A stretch of 64,000 nt of DNA, taken from Planctomycetota bacterium (GTDB lineage: Bacteria; Planctomycetota; UBA1135; GCA-002686595). The notes below the pieces were generated by a model. It saw only the letters and a list, made by a program, of their open reading frames with translations, was not told where the DNA came from and searched no databases. The DNA lies in NCBI GenBank assembly GCA_016779205.1, contig JADHOC010000014.1:84916-148915 (forward strand), given 5' to 3'. The position numbers and the translations under genes are program-made. Positions 24,851 through 35,472 of this stretch are shown piece by piece (within the stretch, counting starts at the first letter, position 1; every line of letters starts with the position of its first letter).

Positions 24851-26920
24851 ATGCTTGAATCCATGCTCGAGTCCACGTTCTCTTCCGCCCGCTCCTGGAG
24901 CCCGACCCTGGCCCTCGGCCTCGTGGCGGCCCTCGCCGCGAGCCCCGTCGCCCACGCCGTTGGCGGAGACGACGCTGACGAGGCGGTGGTGGACCAGTTC
25001 CACCCGGACAAGGGCGACGGCAAGGCGCCGCTCTACGGCGGCCGGGCCATCGTCCACGTGCCCTCCCTGCCGGAGAACATGTGCTACCCGATCGAGAACT
25101 CGGCGGTCACCCGCCGGTTCCTCTACGAGACGCACGAGACCCTCCTCCTCCAGGACTGGTGGTCCCACGAATACGTCCCCGACGCGGCCGCGTCCTGGGT
25201 CGAGGAGGACCTGGTGGTCCTGAAGCCCGACGCCCCCGCCATCGAGGGCGAGATCGCCGCCCAGGTGGTCCGCCGCGGTGAGGGGGAGACGGGCCTGCGC
25301 GAGGTGCGTGCGGTGTACGGCTCGATCACCGACGCGGGCGCGAACTGGACCATCTCGCCCATGTCCAAGGGCTCGTCGATCGCCGGCCCCGTCCAGGTGC
25401 CCAAGGGAGCCGTGGAGCGCGTCGAGCGCGGCACGGTCTTCACCGTCTCGCTGCGCGAGGGGGTGCGCTGGCAGCCGTCCCTCGTCTACTCGACGGAGCA
25501 GGCGGCCAAGTTCGGAGAGCAGTTCCTCGACTCGGACGACGTGTACTACTCGTGGTCCATCTACCGGAACCCCGAGGTCAACTGCGACGAGAAGCGCTTC
25601 CAGTTCGAGAAGATCTCGGCCTGTGAGGTCGTGGACGAGCTGACCGTGCGCTTCTTCTACGAGAAGCAGTACGCCTACGCGCTGGAGTCCATCGGCACGT
25701 CGCTGACGCTGCTGCCCTCCCACATCTACAACCTGCTGGACGTGCAGTGCCCCGACCACGACGCCGGCGCGTCGCTCAGCAAGCAGGCCGAGCACCTGAA
25801 CAAGAACCCGCACAACAAGCTGTGGGTGGGCCTCGGGCCGTACCAGGTCACGGAGTGGACCCAGCAGTACGTCGAGGCCAAGCGCTTCGTCGACGCCGAC
25901 GGCAAGCCCGCGTACTTCGACGCGGCCACGCGCCCGGGCTACTTCGACACCATCCGCTGGCGCTACATCGACAACGACGAGGCGGCCATGAACGCGCTGC
26001 TCAACGGCGAGGTCGACTTCTTCGAGCGGGTGAAGTCCGAGGACTACTTCAACGGCCGGGCCACCAGCGAGTCGTTCAGCGAGGACTTCTACAAGGGCTT
26101 CTTCTACCTCGGCGCCTACGGCTACACGGGTTGGAACCTCTACCGGCCGCAGGTCAAGGACATCGCCGTGCGCAAGGCCATCGCCATGGCCTTCGACTTC
26201 CAGACCTACCTCGCGACCCAGTACAACGGGCTCGCGCGCCAGATCACCGGCCCCGTTCCGTACCAGAGCGAGGGGTACCCCAGGGACATGCCGGCGCTGC
26301 CGTACGACCCCGACGGCGCCCTCGACCTGCTCGAGGAGGCCGGCTGGTACGACCGGGACGGCAACGGCATCGCGGACAAGGACGGGGTGGAGCTCGAGAT
26401 CGAGTTCCTCTACCCCAGCGGCAACGACGCGTCCAAGCTCTTCGGGATCGCCCTGCAGTCGGCGGTGGAGGACCTCGGGATCAAGATCAACCTGGCCTCC
26501 CTGGAGTGGGCGACCTTCCTCGAGCGCATCAAGTCGCGCGAGTTCGACGCCTGCAACCTGGCCTGGGTCCCGCCCCTGGAGTCGGACCCCGAGCAGCTGT
26601 GGCACTCCAAGTGGGGGGCACGGGACAAGAAGTCCTCCAACAACTCCGGCGTCATGGACCCCAAGGTCGACGCCATGATCGAGGGCATCCAGGCCGAGAT
26701 CGACCGGGAGACCCGCATGGGGCTGTGGCGTGAGTTCCACCGCTACATCTACCAGGACATCCAGCCGTACATGTTCATGTACAACGTGCCCCGCAAGTTC
26801 GGCGCGTCCCTCAAGGTCCGCGGGATCCGGCACTCGGCGATCGATCCGGGCTACGTGATCCGCGACTGGTACTTCGTGGACCCCTCGGTGAAGGGGACAC
26901 GGAGCAGCCTGGAGAAGTGA
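24851..26920 (+). CDS. oppA: Second oligopeptide ABC transporter substrate-binding protein
   Basis: SBP family 5 protein for the rightward peptide importer, 689 residues from this start (703 from the ATG at 24809). The signal peptide is in residues about 15-40 (TLALGLVAALAASPVAHA). The mature part contains an N-terminal stretch of about 130 residues beyond the classical fold, then family motifs such as LLPSHIYNLL, GLGPYQVTEWTQQYVEAKRF and AVRKAIAMAFDFQTYLATQYNGLA. NLAWVPPLESDPEQLWHSKWG corresponds to the ligand-contact region. The start at 24851 gives the more usual signal peptide. A palindrome after its stop may reduce read-through into the permeases. Confidence 0.9.
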   Translation: MLESMLESTFSSARSWSPTLALGLVAALAASPVAHAVGGDDADEAVVDQFHPDKGDGKAPLYGGRAIVHVPSLPENMCYPIENSAVTRRFLYETHETLLLQDWWSHEYVPDAAASWVEEDLVVLKPDAPAIEGEIAAQVVRRGEGETGLREVRAVYGSITDAGANWTISPMSKGSSIAGPVQVPKGAVERVERGTVFTVSLREGVRWQPSLVYSTEQAAKFGEQFLDSDDVYYSWSIYRNPEVNCDEKRFQFEKISACEVVDELTVRFFYEKQYAYALESIGTSLTLLPSHIYNLLDVQCPDHDAGASLSKQAEHLNKNPHNKLWVGLGPYQVTEWTQQYVEAKRFVDADGKPAYFDAATRPGYFDTIRWRYIDNDEAAMNALLNGEVDFFERVKSEDYFNGRATSESFSEDFYKGFFYLGAYGYTGWNLYRPQVKDIAVRKAIAMAFDFQTYLATQYNGLARQITGPVPYQSEGYPRDMPALPYDPDGALDLLEEAGWYDRDGNGIADKDGVELEIEFLYPSGNDASKLFGIALQSAVEDLGIKINLASLEWATFLERIKSREFDACNLAWVPPLESDPEQLWHSKWGARDKKSSNNSGVMDPKVDAMIEGIQAEIDRETRMGLWREFHRYIYQDIQPYMFMYNVPRKFGASLKVRGIRHSAIDPGYVIRDWYFVDPSVKGTRSSLEK

Positions 26921-26969
26921 ACGGCCGGTCCGGCGCTGGGGATTCCCCGGCCGCCAGGATCCAAAAAGC

Positions 26970-27008
26970 GGCGGCCCGCTGTCGAGTCGGACTCGACAGC
27001 GGGCCGCC
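26970..27008 (+). terminator. Perfect 18-base inverted repeat between binding protein and permeases (attenuator)
   Basis: GGCGGCCCGCTGTCGAGT pairs exactly with its complement around CGG, 49 bases after the oppA stop and 60 before the permease start. Only a weak T-rich stretch (TGTTGT) follows, so partial termination is likelier than full. This would favour more binding protein than permease. Confidence 0.6.
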
Positions 27009-27068
27009 CCTGTTGTCTGATGGCCCGCCCACAAGGCGCCCCGACCCTCACCGAGTCCCTTCCCCGAC

Positions 27069-28577
27069 GTGCTCGCCTACATCCTGCGCAGACTCCTGCT
27101 GATGATCCCGACGACGATCGGGGTCTCGCTGGTGATCTTCTCGCTCTACCACATCGCACCCGGCGACCCCGCGCTCATCGCGGTGGGCAGCCAGAGCGAT
27201 GCGGATCTGGGCGCCGCGAGCGACAACGAGTCGCAGATCGACAAGTTCCGGCGCGAGCACGGCCTCGACCGGAACATCGCCATCCAGTTCCTCGACTACA
27301 TCGGGCCGATCAACCTGAGCGCGGACGGGCACCCCTGGTTCAGCTCCCCTCGCTCGGAGCGGACCGTGGAGGAGCGCGAGGTGCCCGGCGCCGAGGGGCA
27401 GACGATCGTGGAGGGCCGCCCGTCGCCCATCGAGCACCTCTACGAGACCGAGGCCGAGGAGCGCAGCACCCTCGACGGGTTGGTCAAGACCCTCGTCGAC
27501 GCACCGACCCCGGAGGCCGCGGACGAGGCGAGCGCCGCCCTGGTGGCATTCGCCGGCGAGGCCCCCGGGCAGCGGGACAAGGCCCTGGCGCGCATCTTCC
27601 AGGGGCTCTTCGAGCAGCGCCTGGGCGGGCCGAACCAGGAGCCCGCCATCCGGCGGGTCTCGGACTGCCTCACGGCGGTCGTCGGGGCGGCTCCCGAGCT
27701 CTCCCCCGAGCTCTCCGAGCGCGACGGCGCGCGGCACGAGGTCCGGCGCTGGTTCGCCTGGTACTACACCGAGGGCGGCGGCGACCGGACGACCAACTCC
27801 GGGGAGAAGCCCTACGGCGGCCTGCTCGCCTTCGACCTGGGTGAGGAGATGCAGTCGGGCCAGTCGGTGCGTGAGGAGATCCTCAAGCGCCTCAAGGTCA
27901 CGGTGCCCCTGAGCCTCGTGGCGGTCATCCTCTCTTACATCATCGCGCTCCCCCTGGGGATCGCGAGCGTGCGGCGACAGGGCACGGCGCTGGACGGCGG
28001 CCTGACCATCGTGCTGTTCGTCCTCTACTCCATCCCGACCTTCTGGGCGGGCCTCATGCTCGTGCTGATCTTCGGCAAGACGGGGACGGACCTGCTGCCC
28101 ATCCTGGGCCTGCACGACAAGGACGCGGACCCCGCCAACACCTTCGCCTACGCCTGGGACACGGTGCTGCACTGCATCCTCCCGGTCCTGACCCTGACCT
28201 ACGGCAGCCTCGCCTACCTCTCGCGCCAGATGCGGGCGGGGATGCTCGACGTGATCCGCCAGGACTACATCCGCACGGCCAAGGCCAAGGGGCTCAGCGA
28301 TGACCGGGTGGTCTACCGCCACGCCCTGCGGAACTCGATGATCCCGGTGCTGACCCTGCTCGCGTCGATCCTGCCGATCCTGATCGGGGGCTCGGTCATC
28401 GTGGAGTTCATCTTCGACATCCCTGGGATGGGCAAGTACGCCTACGAGGGCCTCCTGCGCCGGGACTTCTCCATCGTGATGGCGACCACCATCTTCGTCG
28501 GGGTCATGACCCAGCTCGGCATCCTGCTGTCGGACATCGCCTACTCCCTCGTCGATCCCCGGATCCGCCTCCACTGA
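27069..28577 (+). CDS. oppB: Second oligopeptide ABC permease (OppB type) with a roughly 165-residue insertion
   Basis: Membrane subunit of the rightward importer, 502 residues against a usual 310-340. The start is the GTG at 27069 (VLAYILRRLLLMIPTTIG). TM1 is at residues about 9-30, and HGLDRNIAIQFLDYIG (about 64-79) is the normal periplasmic loop. Residues about 83-248 are a hydrophilic, mostly helical insertion (for example LYETEAEERSTLDGLVK and QGLFEQRLGGPN). The standard sequence returns at LLAFDLGEEMQSGQSVREEI. The coupling loop RQDYIRTAKAKGLSDDRVVYRHALRN and the family end SLVDPRIRL are intact. The first importer's OppB has only a short insertion at this site. Confidence 0.9.
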   Translation: MLAYILRRLLLMIPTTIGVSLVIFSLYHIAPGDPALIAVGSQSDADLGAASDNESQIDKFRREHGLDRNIAIQFLDYIGPINLSADGHPWFSSPRSERTVEEREVPGAEGQTIVEGRPSPIEHLYETEAEERSTLDGLVKTLVDAPTPEAADEASAALVAFAGEAPGQRDKALARIFQGLFEQRLGGPNQEPAIRRVSDCLTAVVGAAPELSPELSERDGARHEVRRWFAWYYTEGGGDRTTNSGEKPYGGLLAFDLGEEMQSGQSVREEILKRLKVTVPLSLVAVILSYIIALPLGIASVRRQGTALDGGLTIVLFVLYSIPTFWAGLMLVLIFGKTGTDLLPILGLHDKDADPANTFAYAWDTVLHCILPVLTLTYGSLAYLSRQMRAGMLDVIRQDYIRTAKAKGLSDDRVVYRHALRNSMIPVLTLLASILPILIGGSVIVEFIFDIPGMGKYAYEGLLRRDFSIVMATTIFVGVMTQLGILLSDIAYSLVDPRIRLH

Positions 28578-30438
28578 TGGTCGAAGAAGTCAGCAACGAC
28601 GGCGCGCCCAAGCGCAAGCCGAGCTTCAACGACATGAAGCTGGACGAGTCCGGCTTCGCGTCGGAGTACTCGAAGGACTACTGGGACCTCGTGTTCGAGC
28701 AGCTGGGCAAGCGCACCCTGTTCAAGGTGGGCGTGGCCATCCTGACCCTGCTCTACGGGGTCGCCATCTTCGCGCCCGTGATCGCCAACGATCGCCCCTT
28801 CAAGGTCGAGTCGGTGGACCTGAAGAGCTACGGCAGCGCCCTGCGGATCCTGCGCCCCATGGCCACCACGGCCAACCGGCTGGCGCAGCAGTCGGACGCC
28901 GACTTCGCCGCGTCCCTGGCCGACGCGGCGGCGGGCGCTCCCACCACCCGGGCCGCCGCGGCGAGGGTCGAGTTCGAGGCCGCGACGCTGCGGCTGGCGA
29001 CCATGCGCTCGATGTTGCCCGACGATGCTGCGGAGCCGCTGGCGGCCTTCCAGGAGCACTTCTCCAAGGGCGCCGACCTGCTCGACGCCGGCGATAGTGA
29101 AGGCGCCGCCGCCGAGTTCGGCGAGGCCAAGACCGTCGCTCGCGCCCTGCGAAAGGACCTCAAGGCCCTCGACCCGGCCAAGCCGGACGCTGGCGGCGTA
29201 CCGCTGATCAGCCGCACCGAGCGGCCGCTCCTGGAGTCCATCGCCGCCTGGGAGGTGGTCCTGATGGTGCTCTGGCTCCTGTGGGCCTCCTGGCCCCTGT
29301 GGAACCGACTCTGGAACGGCGTGCTCCTCGGCGGAGACCGCGAGCGGATCCGCAGGTCGCGGCGCCTCAAGCTGGCGGCGTGCTTCGGCCTCGCGATCCT
29401 CTCGAGCGGCCTCTGGCGCAGCACCTTCGGTCCGACCGCCGAGTTCGACTTCGCGACGCACAAGCAGGGCATCACCGACGGGAGCGTGGTGCTGCTCGCC
29501 AAGGGCAAGACGACCGCGGACCTCGCGGCAGACCCCGAGGCCGCCCAGGGAGCCCTCGTGTGGCCGATGGTCCCCTTCGGCTACGACGAGCTTCACGCCG
29601 ACGAGAAGTTCCGGCCGCCGACGTGGACGGAGGGGAGCGCGCGGGACCCCGAGACCGGGCTGCCGCTGGACCTGGTGGGCGAGGAGCTGGCCGGAGGGCT
29701 CGCGCCCGCCGAGGTGGCGATCCAGGTGCGAGTCGGAGAGCCCGAGCTCAACGCCGCGAGCCGTCACCCTCTGGGGACAGACGAGAGCGGCCGCGACGTG
29801 CTCAGCCGGATGATCTGGGGCGGGCGCGTCAGCCTCTCCGTGGGCATCCTGTCCGCCGCGCTCCTGACGATCATCGGGGTCATCATCGGCTCCATCGCGG
29901 GCTACTTCGGGGGCTGGGTGGACATCGGGATCATGCGCGGCATCGAGATCCTGCAGTCGATCCCCGCGTTCTTCCTGATCCTCCTGGCGCTGGCATTCAC
30001 CGACCCCGAGACCGTGCCGCCCATGTTCGCCATCGTGCTGGTCATCGCCATCGTCCGCTGGACGGGCGTGGCGCGCCTGGTGCGCGGTGAATTCCTGCGG
30101 CTGCGCGAGCAGGAGTTCGTGGTCGCCTCCCAGGCGCTGGGCTTCAGCTCCCGGCGGACGATCTTCAAGCACGTCCTGCCGAACGCCATGTCGCCGGTCC
30201 TGGTGGCCGCCGCGTTCTCGGTGGCGGCGGGCATCCTCACCGAGTCCGCGGTCTCGTTCCTCGGCTTCGGTATCCGAGAGCCCGACGCCTCGTGGGGCGC
30301 GATCGTCAACGAGTCGCGCAACCCCGAGAACTGGTGGATCCAGATGTTCCCGGGCGTGGCGATCTTCGTCACCGTCACCTGCTACAACCTCGTCGGCGAC
30401 GCGATCCGCGACGCCATGGACCCCAAGATGAAGGTCTG

Positions 30439-30439
<1 letters not shown>
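28577..30439 (+). CDS. oppC: Second oligopeptide ABC permease (OppC type) with a roughly 315-residue insertion and two extra helices
   Basis: Membrane subunit of the rightward importer, 620 residues, twice the family norm. TM1 is near residues 49-70. Residues about 80-395 are inserted before the conserved HPLGTDESGRDVLSRMIWGG. The first part is alanine-rich helix (about 85-200). Two added hydrophobic segments follow (WEVVLMVLWLLWASWPLW, about 225-242, and LAACFGLAILSSGLW, about 266-280), then a hydrophilic domain. The two extra helices mean the first half faces outside, a short basic loop (RERIRRSRR) faces the cytoplasm, and the second half returns outside. The coupling loop LRLREQEFVVASQALGFSSRR is normal. 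The start overlaps the upstream stop (TGATG). Confidence 0.9.
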
Positions 30440-31445
<1,006 letters not shown>

Positions 31446-31446
<1 letters not shown>

Positions 31447-32489
31447 TGACCATGACCAGCGCAACGAACGAGGAGAGCGGCGCCCAGGCGGCGACCGACC
31501 ACCTGCTCGAGGTCCGCGGACTGAAGAAGCACTTCCCCATCCGGCGCGGCGTGCTCCAGCGGCACGTGGGGGACGTGAAGGCCGTGGACGGCCTGGACTT
31601 CACGGTGGGCCGCGGCGAGACGCTCTCGCTGGTGGGGGAGTCGGGGTGCGGCAAGACCACCGCTGGCCGCTCAACGCTGCGGCTCATCGAGCCCACGGCG
31701 GGCGAGGCGATCTATCGCCCGGACGCCGCCACCGAGGTGGACCTCTTCAAGCTGGGCAAGGCGGAGATGCGCTCGTTCCGGCGCGACCTGCAGATCATCT
31801 TCCAGGACCCCTATGCCTCCCTGAACCCGCGCATCACCGTCGGCAACGCCGTCGGGGAGGCGCTGCAGGTGCACGGGCTCGCCTCGGGCTCCGAGCTCCA
31901 GGACCAGGTGGCCGAGCTCCTCATGAAGGTCGGCCTGCGCCCGGACGTGGCCAACCGCTTCCCGCACGAGTTCTCCGGCGGCCAGCGCCAGCGCGTCGGG
32001 ATCGCGCGAGCCCTCGCGCTGCGTCCCAAGCTCATCGTCTGCGACGAGGCGGTCAGCGCCCTGGACGTCTCCATCCAGGCGCAGGTGATCAACCTGCTCA
32101 AGGACCTGCAGGGGGAGTTCGACCTCTCCTACATCTTCATCGCGCACGACCTCTCGGTCGTCCGCTACATCTCCGACCGGGTGGCGGTGATGTACCTGGG
32201 GCGGATCGTGGAGATCGGGACCGTGGACCAGGTCTTCGACAACCCCCAGCACCCCTACACCCGCGCGCTCCTCTCCGCGATCCCGCGCGCCGACCGCTCG
32301 GAGCGACGGGAGCGCATCCCCCTCACGGGCGATGTGCCCTCGCCCATCTCCCCGCCGTCGGGCTGCTTCTTCCACACCCGCTGCCCGGTCGCCGAGGCGG
32401 GGCGCTGCGACATGGCCTACCCCGAGACCCGGCAGGTGGGCGAGGGCGGCCACCTCGCGGCGTGCCATCTCACCGAGCCCTTCTCCTGA
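31446..32489 (+). CDS. oppF: Second oligopeptide ABC ATP-binding protein (OppF/DppF type)
   Basis: Second ATPase of the rightward importer, 347 residues. Walker A is GESGCGKTT, the Q-loop is [20 protein letters not shown], the signature is [16 protein letters not shown], and Walker B is [14 protein letters not shown], where alanine replaces the usual proline after the catalytic glutamate. The C-terminal motif is [16 protein letters not shown]. It ends the operon; GC-rich inverted repeats lie just after the stop (about 32526-32542). Confidence 0.92.
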
Positions 32490-32638
32490 TCGAGCCCCGT
32501 TCCTGAGGGCTCCGGCGGGGGAGGTGGCCCCGCCCGGGGGCCGCCGTGCCGGGGCAGCGCCCCGTGCCGGGACGCCACCTGGGCGAGAATTCCGACGCAG
32601 GCTCGCCCTCAGGCCGTGGCCCGACGAAGCTGTGGGTG

Positions 32639-34156
32639 ATGCCCGAGCCGTCCACCCCTGACCCTCCCGCCGGGGGCGCCCCTGAGGCCTCCAGCGGGGC
32701 GTCCAGCGCCGAGTCGGGCGCACCGCGCGTGGACGAGTATCCCCTTCGCGGGGCCCCGAACTGGTTCCACGGGCTGATCGGCATGGTGCGCTGGTCGGTC
32801 CTGAAGGGGCCGTCCACGGTGGCGGACCGCCGGCTGAGCGAGGTCAACCTGCACTGGCTGATCCACCTGCGGTGGGCGGCCATCGCGGGGCAGCTGATCA
32901 CCATCCTCGTGGTGCGGTACAGCCTCGACGTCGAGATCCCGCTGCCGGCGCTCTTCACGATCCTCCTCGTGGAGTTCGGCACCAACGCGGGGCTGCTCCT
33001 GTTCCAGCAGAACGAACTGCAAATGCGGGAGTCGGACGCGGGGGAGGGGCCGAACGAGTTCACCGACCGCAGGCTACAGCTCGTCAAGCTGGGCGTGACC
33101 CTGCTGGACATCGGGCTGCTCGCGACGCTGCTCTCCCTCACGGGCGGGGCCACCAATCCGTTCTGCGGCTTCCTCCTGGTGCACGTGGCGCTCGGCTCCG
33201 TGCTCCTGCCCCTTCGACACTCGCTGGTGGCGGTCGGGGCGCTGGGCCTCGCCATGATCATGATCATGGAGTACGCCATGCCGGTGCCCGCCCTGGACGC
33301 CAACCCCGCGCTTCGGGGGTGGGGCACGGTGGTCGCGCTCTCCCTCACCTCTCTCCTGACGGTGCTGTTCGTGAACCGCGTGGTGTCCACCCTCGCCACC
33401 CGGGCCCAGCAGCTACAGTCGGAGCGTGGTCGCCGCGAGCGCCAGCGTCACCTCGAGGCGCTCGGCACCCTCGCGGCGGGCGCGGCCCACGAGCTCGGCA
33501 CCCCCCTCTCGACCATCGCGCTGGTGGCCAAGGAGCTGGAGCTGGCGCTGGAGCAGGAGCCCGCGGTGGGCGACGCCGTGACGGCGGACGCGCGGCTCAT
33601 CCGCGACGAGGTCGCCCGCTGCCGCCGGATCCTCAACCGGATGTCGGCCACGGCCGGGGATCGAGTGGGCGAGGCCATGACGAACATGAGCGCCCGCGAC
33701 CTCGCCGAGATCATCGTCGGGGAGATGGCGGCCGCGGAGCGCGTGGAGGTCGACGTGATGGAGGTCGCCGATGGCGCGGCCCTTGAGCTCCCGCGGGAGG
33801 GCCTCGCCACGGCCATCCGCGCCATCGTGCAGAACGGCATCGACGCGTCGCCCCCCGACGCCACCGTACGCCTGCGGGTGGTGCGGGAGGAGTCCGCGCT
33901 CATCGTCACGGTGGGGGACCGGGGTTCGGGGATGACCGCTGAGGAGGCGGAGCGCGCGCTCGAGCCCTTCTTCACCACCAAGGACGTCGGCAGCGGAATG
34001 GGCCTCGGGCTCTACCTGGCGAGTTCCTTCGTGGAGGACCTCGGCGGCAAGATCGAGATCCACTCCGCGCCGGGGCTCGGCACGGTGGTCGGCCTGGTCC
34101 TGCCGCTCGCGAAGTCGGGCGAGCTGACGGTGACGACCCACAGCGGGATGCGTTGA
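32639..34156 (+). CDS. regB: RegB/PrrB-type redox sensor histidine kinase
   Basis: Membrane sensor kinase, 505 residues, that in proteobacteria monitors quinone redox state and phosphorylates RegA. Six hydrophobic segments occupy residues about 75-250. GGATNPF at 169-175 is the quinone-binding signature GGxxNPF, which marks the subfamily. The H-box AAHELGTPLSTIALVAKEL carries His284. ATPase boxes are VQNGIDASP (N), GDRGSGM (G1), EPFFTTK (F) and GSGMGLGLYL (G2). The redox-active cysteine known just before the RegB H-box is not seen here, and the only nearby membrane cysteine follows GGATNPF. The ATG at 32639 is preferred because residues before it are low complexity. The partner regulator follows after 149 bases. 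Confidence 0.9.
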   Translation: MPEPSTPDPPAGGAPEASSGASSAESGAPRVDEYPLRGAPNWFHGLIGMVRWSVLKGPSTVADRRLSEVNLHWLIHLRWAAIAGQLITILVVRYSLDVEIPLPALFTILLVEFGTNAGLLLFQQNELQMRESDAGEGPNEFTDRRLQLVKLGVTLLDIGLLATLLSLTGGATNPFCGFLLVHVALGSVLLPLRHSLVAVGALGLAMIMIMEYAMPVPALDANPALRGWGTVVALSLTSLLTVLFVNRVVSTLATRAQQLQSERGRRERQRHLEALGTLAAGAAHELGTPLSTIALVAKELELALEQEPAVGDAVTADARLIRDEVARCRRILNRMSATAGDRVGEAMTNMSARDLAEIIVGEMAAAERVEVDVMEVADGAALELPREGLATAIRAIVQNGIDASPPDATVRLRVVREESALIVTVGDRGSGMTAEEAERALEPFFTTKDVGSGMGLGLYLASSFVEDLGGKIEIHSAPGLGTVVGLVLPLAKSGELTVTTHSGMR

Positions 34157-34305
34157 GCGACATTCCGCCGCGGAGATGGGGCGGCTTGTCGCACCGCGGC
34201 GCATCGTCTGACGCGAATTGCCACGGAGGCCTATGCTGGAACTACGGAATCCGTTGATCCTCTCGTCCACGTGGTGCGAATCGCCGCGTGGCAAGGAGGC
34301 CACCC

Positions 34306-34911
34306 GTGATCATGACTGAACTCTCTATGGACCCTGCATCGGCTCTCAACGTGGACGCGAGGTCCATGCTCATCGTGGACGACGATGAGATCTTCCGCGA
34401 GCGACTCGCCCGCGCGCTCCGTGAGCGCGGCTTCGAGGTTCGTACCGCGGACGGCTTCGACCAGGCCGTCGCCCTCGCCACGTCCGACTCCCCCGAGTAC
34501 GCCGTCCTCGACCTCCGCATGCCCGGGAAGGGCGGCCTCGAGGTCCTGAAGGCTCTGAACGGGATTGACGGCGGCACCCGCGCCATCATCCTGACCGGCT
34601 ACGGCGCCATCGCCACGGCCGTGGAGGCTGTCCGGCTTGGCGCGGTCAACTTCATCCCCAAGCCCGCGGACGCGGACGACGTGGTCGCCGCCTTCGAGAA
34701 GTACGAGCGTGGGGACACCGCCGATGGCCCGGCCGTCACCTCCTCCTATCGGGCGCCGTCCCTGGCGCGCATGGAGTGGGAGCACATCCAGCGGGTCCTC
34801 TCCGACTGCGGCGGCAACATCTCCGAGTCCGCCCGGCGCCTCGGAATCCACCGTCGCTCCCTGCAGCGCAAGCTCCAGCGGAACGCTCCCCAGGAGCGCG
34901 GCAAGTCCTGA
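34306..34911 (+). CDS. regA: RegA/PrrA-type response regulator
   Basis: Transcription factor of 201 residues. The receiver has the acidic pocket in MLIVDDDEIF (Asp25-Asp27) and the phospho-acceptor Asp69 in YAVLDLRMPGKGG, with the Thr and Lys switch residues in ILTGYG and FIPKP. The C-terminus has the Fis-type helix-turn-helix MEWEHIQRVLSDCGGNISESARRLGIHRRSLQRKL, which closely matches proteobacterial RegA/PrrA. The start is the GTG at 34306, because AAGGAGG (34293-34299) sits six bases before it. The ATG at 34312 is an alternative. A TATGCT box at 34232-34237 could give it its own promoter. Placement directly before the respiratory operon suggests that operon as a target. Confidence 0.92.
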   Translation: MIMTELSMDPASALNVDARSMLIVDDDEIFRERLARALRERGFEVRTADGFDQAVALATSDSPEYAVLDLRMPGKGGLEVLKALNGIDGGTRAIILTGYGAIATAVEAVRLGAVNFIPKPADADDVVAAFEKYERGDTADGPAVTSSYRAPSLARMEWEHIQRVLSDCGGNISESARRLGIHRRSLQRKLQRNAPQERGKS

Positions 34912-34972
34912 ACTGAGCCAGAGGGCCAGCTGGGGGAGGGTCGCCCGCCCGTCCTTCCCATCGCCCATCCGG

Positions 34973-35006
34973 TCGGGGCGCGGAGTTCACGAGCTCCGCG
35001 CCCCGA
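34973..35006 (+). terminator. Terminator of regBA
   Basis: TCGGGGCGCGGAG pairs with CTCCGCGCCCCGA around a short loop, followed by TCGTCGTTTGT. It lies 61 bases after the regA stop. Confidence 0.75.
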
Positions 35007-35301
35007 TCGTCGTTTGTGGGGCCCTGGCGCTCGGTCCGGAGGGGCGGAACGCCCGGATCCGGCGGGGCCGCCCCGGCTCGCCGCCGGGGTCTCCACCGGG
35101 GTCTCCACCGGGGGCGAGGCCGAGGCTCGCTGGCAGGGGGGGGGCGCGACGCTTCGGCGCAGCCTTCTTGCGACCGGTTCTCAACTGGCGCCATCCCAGG
35201 GGGAGAGTGGATGCGATCGGCCGCCGCGCGACCGTTGCTCCCGCCTGGAGTTTCCTTCGATTGCGAGGCGTTCGGAGATTCCAGACGGGGTCCAAGGTCA
35301 C

Positions 35302-35307
35302 TATTCT
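35302..35307 (+). promoter_or_regulatory. Putative -10 box of the act-cox operon
   Basis: TATTCT in ACTATTCTG, identical to the ychF hexamer. No convincing -35 was found 16-18 bases upstream, as expected for an activator-dependent promoter. It would give a leader of about 160 bases before actA. Confidence 0.35.
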
Positions 35308-35323
35308 GTTCGCGACTGAACAG
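35306..35323 (+). promoter_or_regulatory. Inverted repeat (putative operator) on the act-cox promoter
   Basis: CTGTTC-GCGACT-GAACAG, a perfect six-base inverted repeat with a six-base spacer, overlapping the end of the TATTCT box. It has operator geometry. RegA is the obvious candidate because it is encoded just upstream, but an unrelated regulator is possible. Confidence 0.4.
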
Positions 35324-35472
35324 CGTTCTCCTCCCGCCACGGCGTGGAGGCGGCCGCGTCTCAGCCCAGCGCGCGGGCTGCTCCCGTGCGCACAACCGCC
35401 ACCCCTCATCCTGTCGCGACGGCCCGACGGCTCCCCCCGTCCAACGTCCTCGGCAGACTGCGCTTGCGCACC

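Larger units (their letters stand above)
34912..35472 (+). other. Leader and promoter region of the respiratory operon
   Basis: 561 bases without a gene. It holds the regA terminator, a short tandem repeat of GGGGTCTCCACC (35084-35113), and a TATTCT box at 35302-35307 with an inverted repeat directly on it (35306-35323). No further protein or structured RNA was recognised. Confidence 0.55.

Noticed and set aside
32526..32542. Terminator after the second oppF
   Set aside because: GGCCCC/GGGGCC pairing is only six bases in very GC-rich DNA, with no T-run; too weak to list.
34288..34305. Earlier GTG start for regA at 34288
   Set aside because: The AAGGAGG Shine-Dalgarno sequence lies after it and fits the GTG at 34306.
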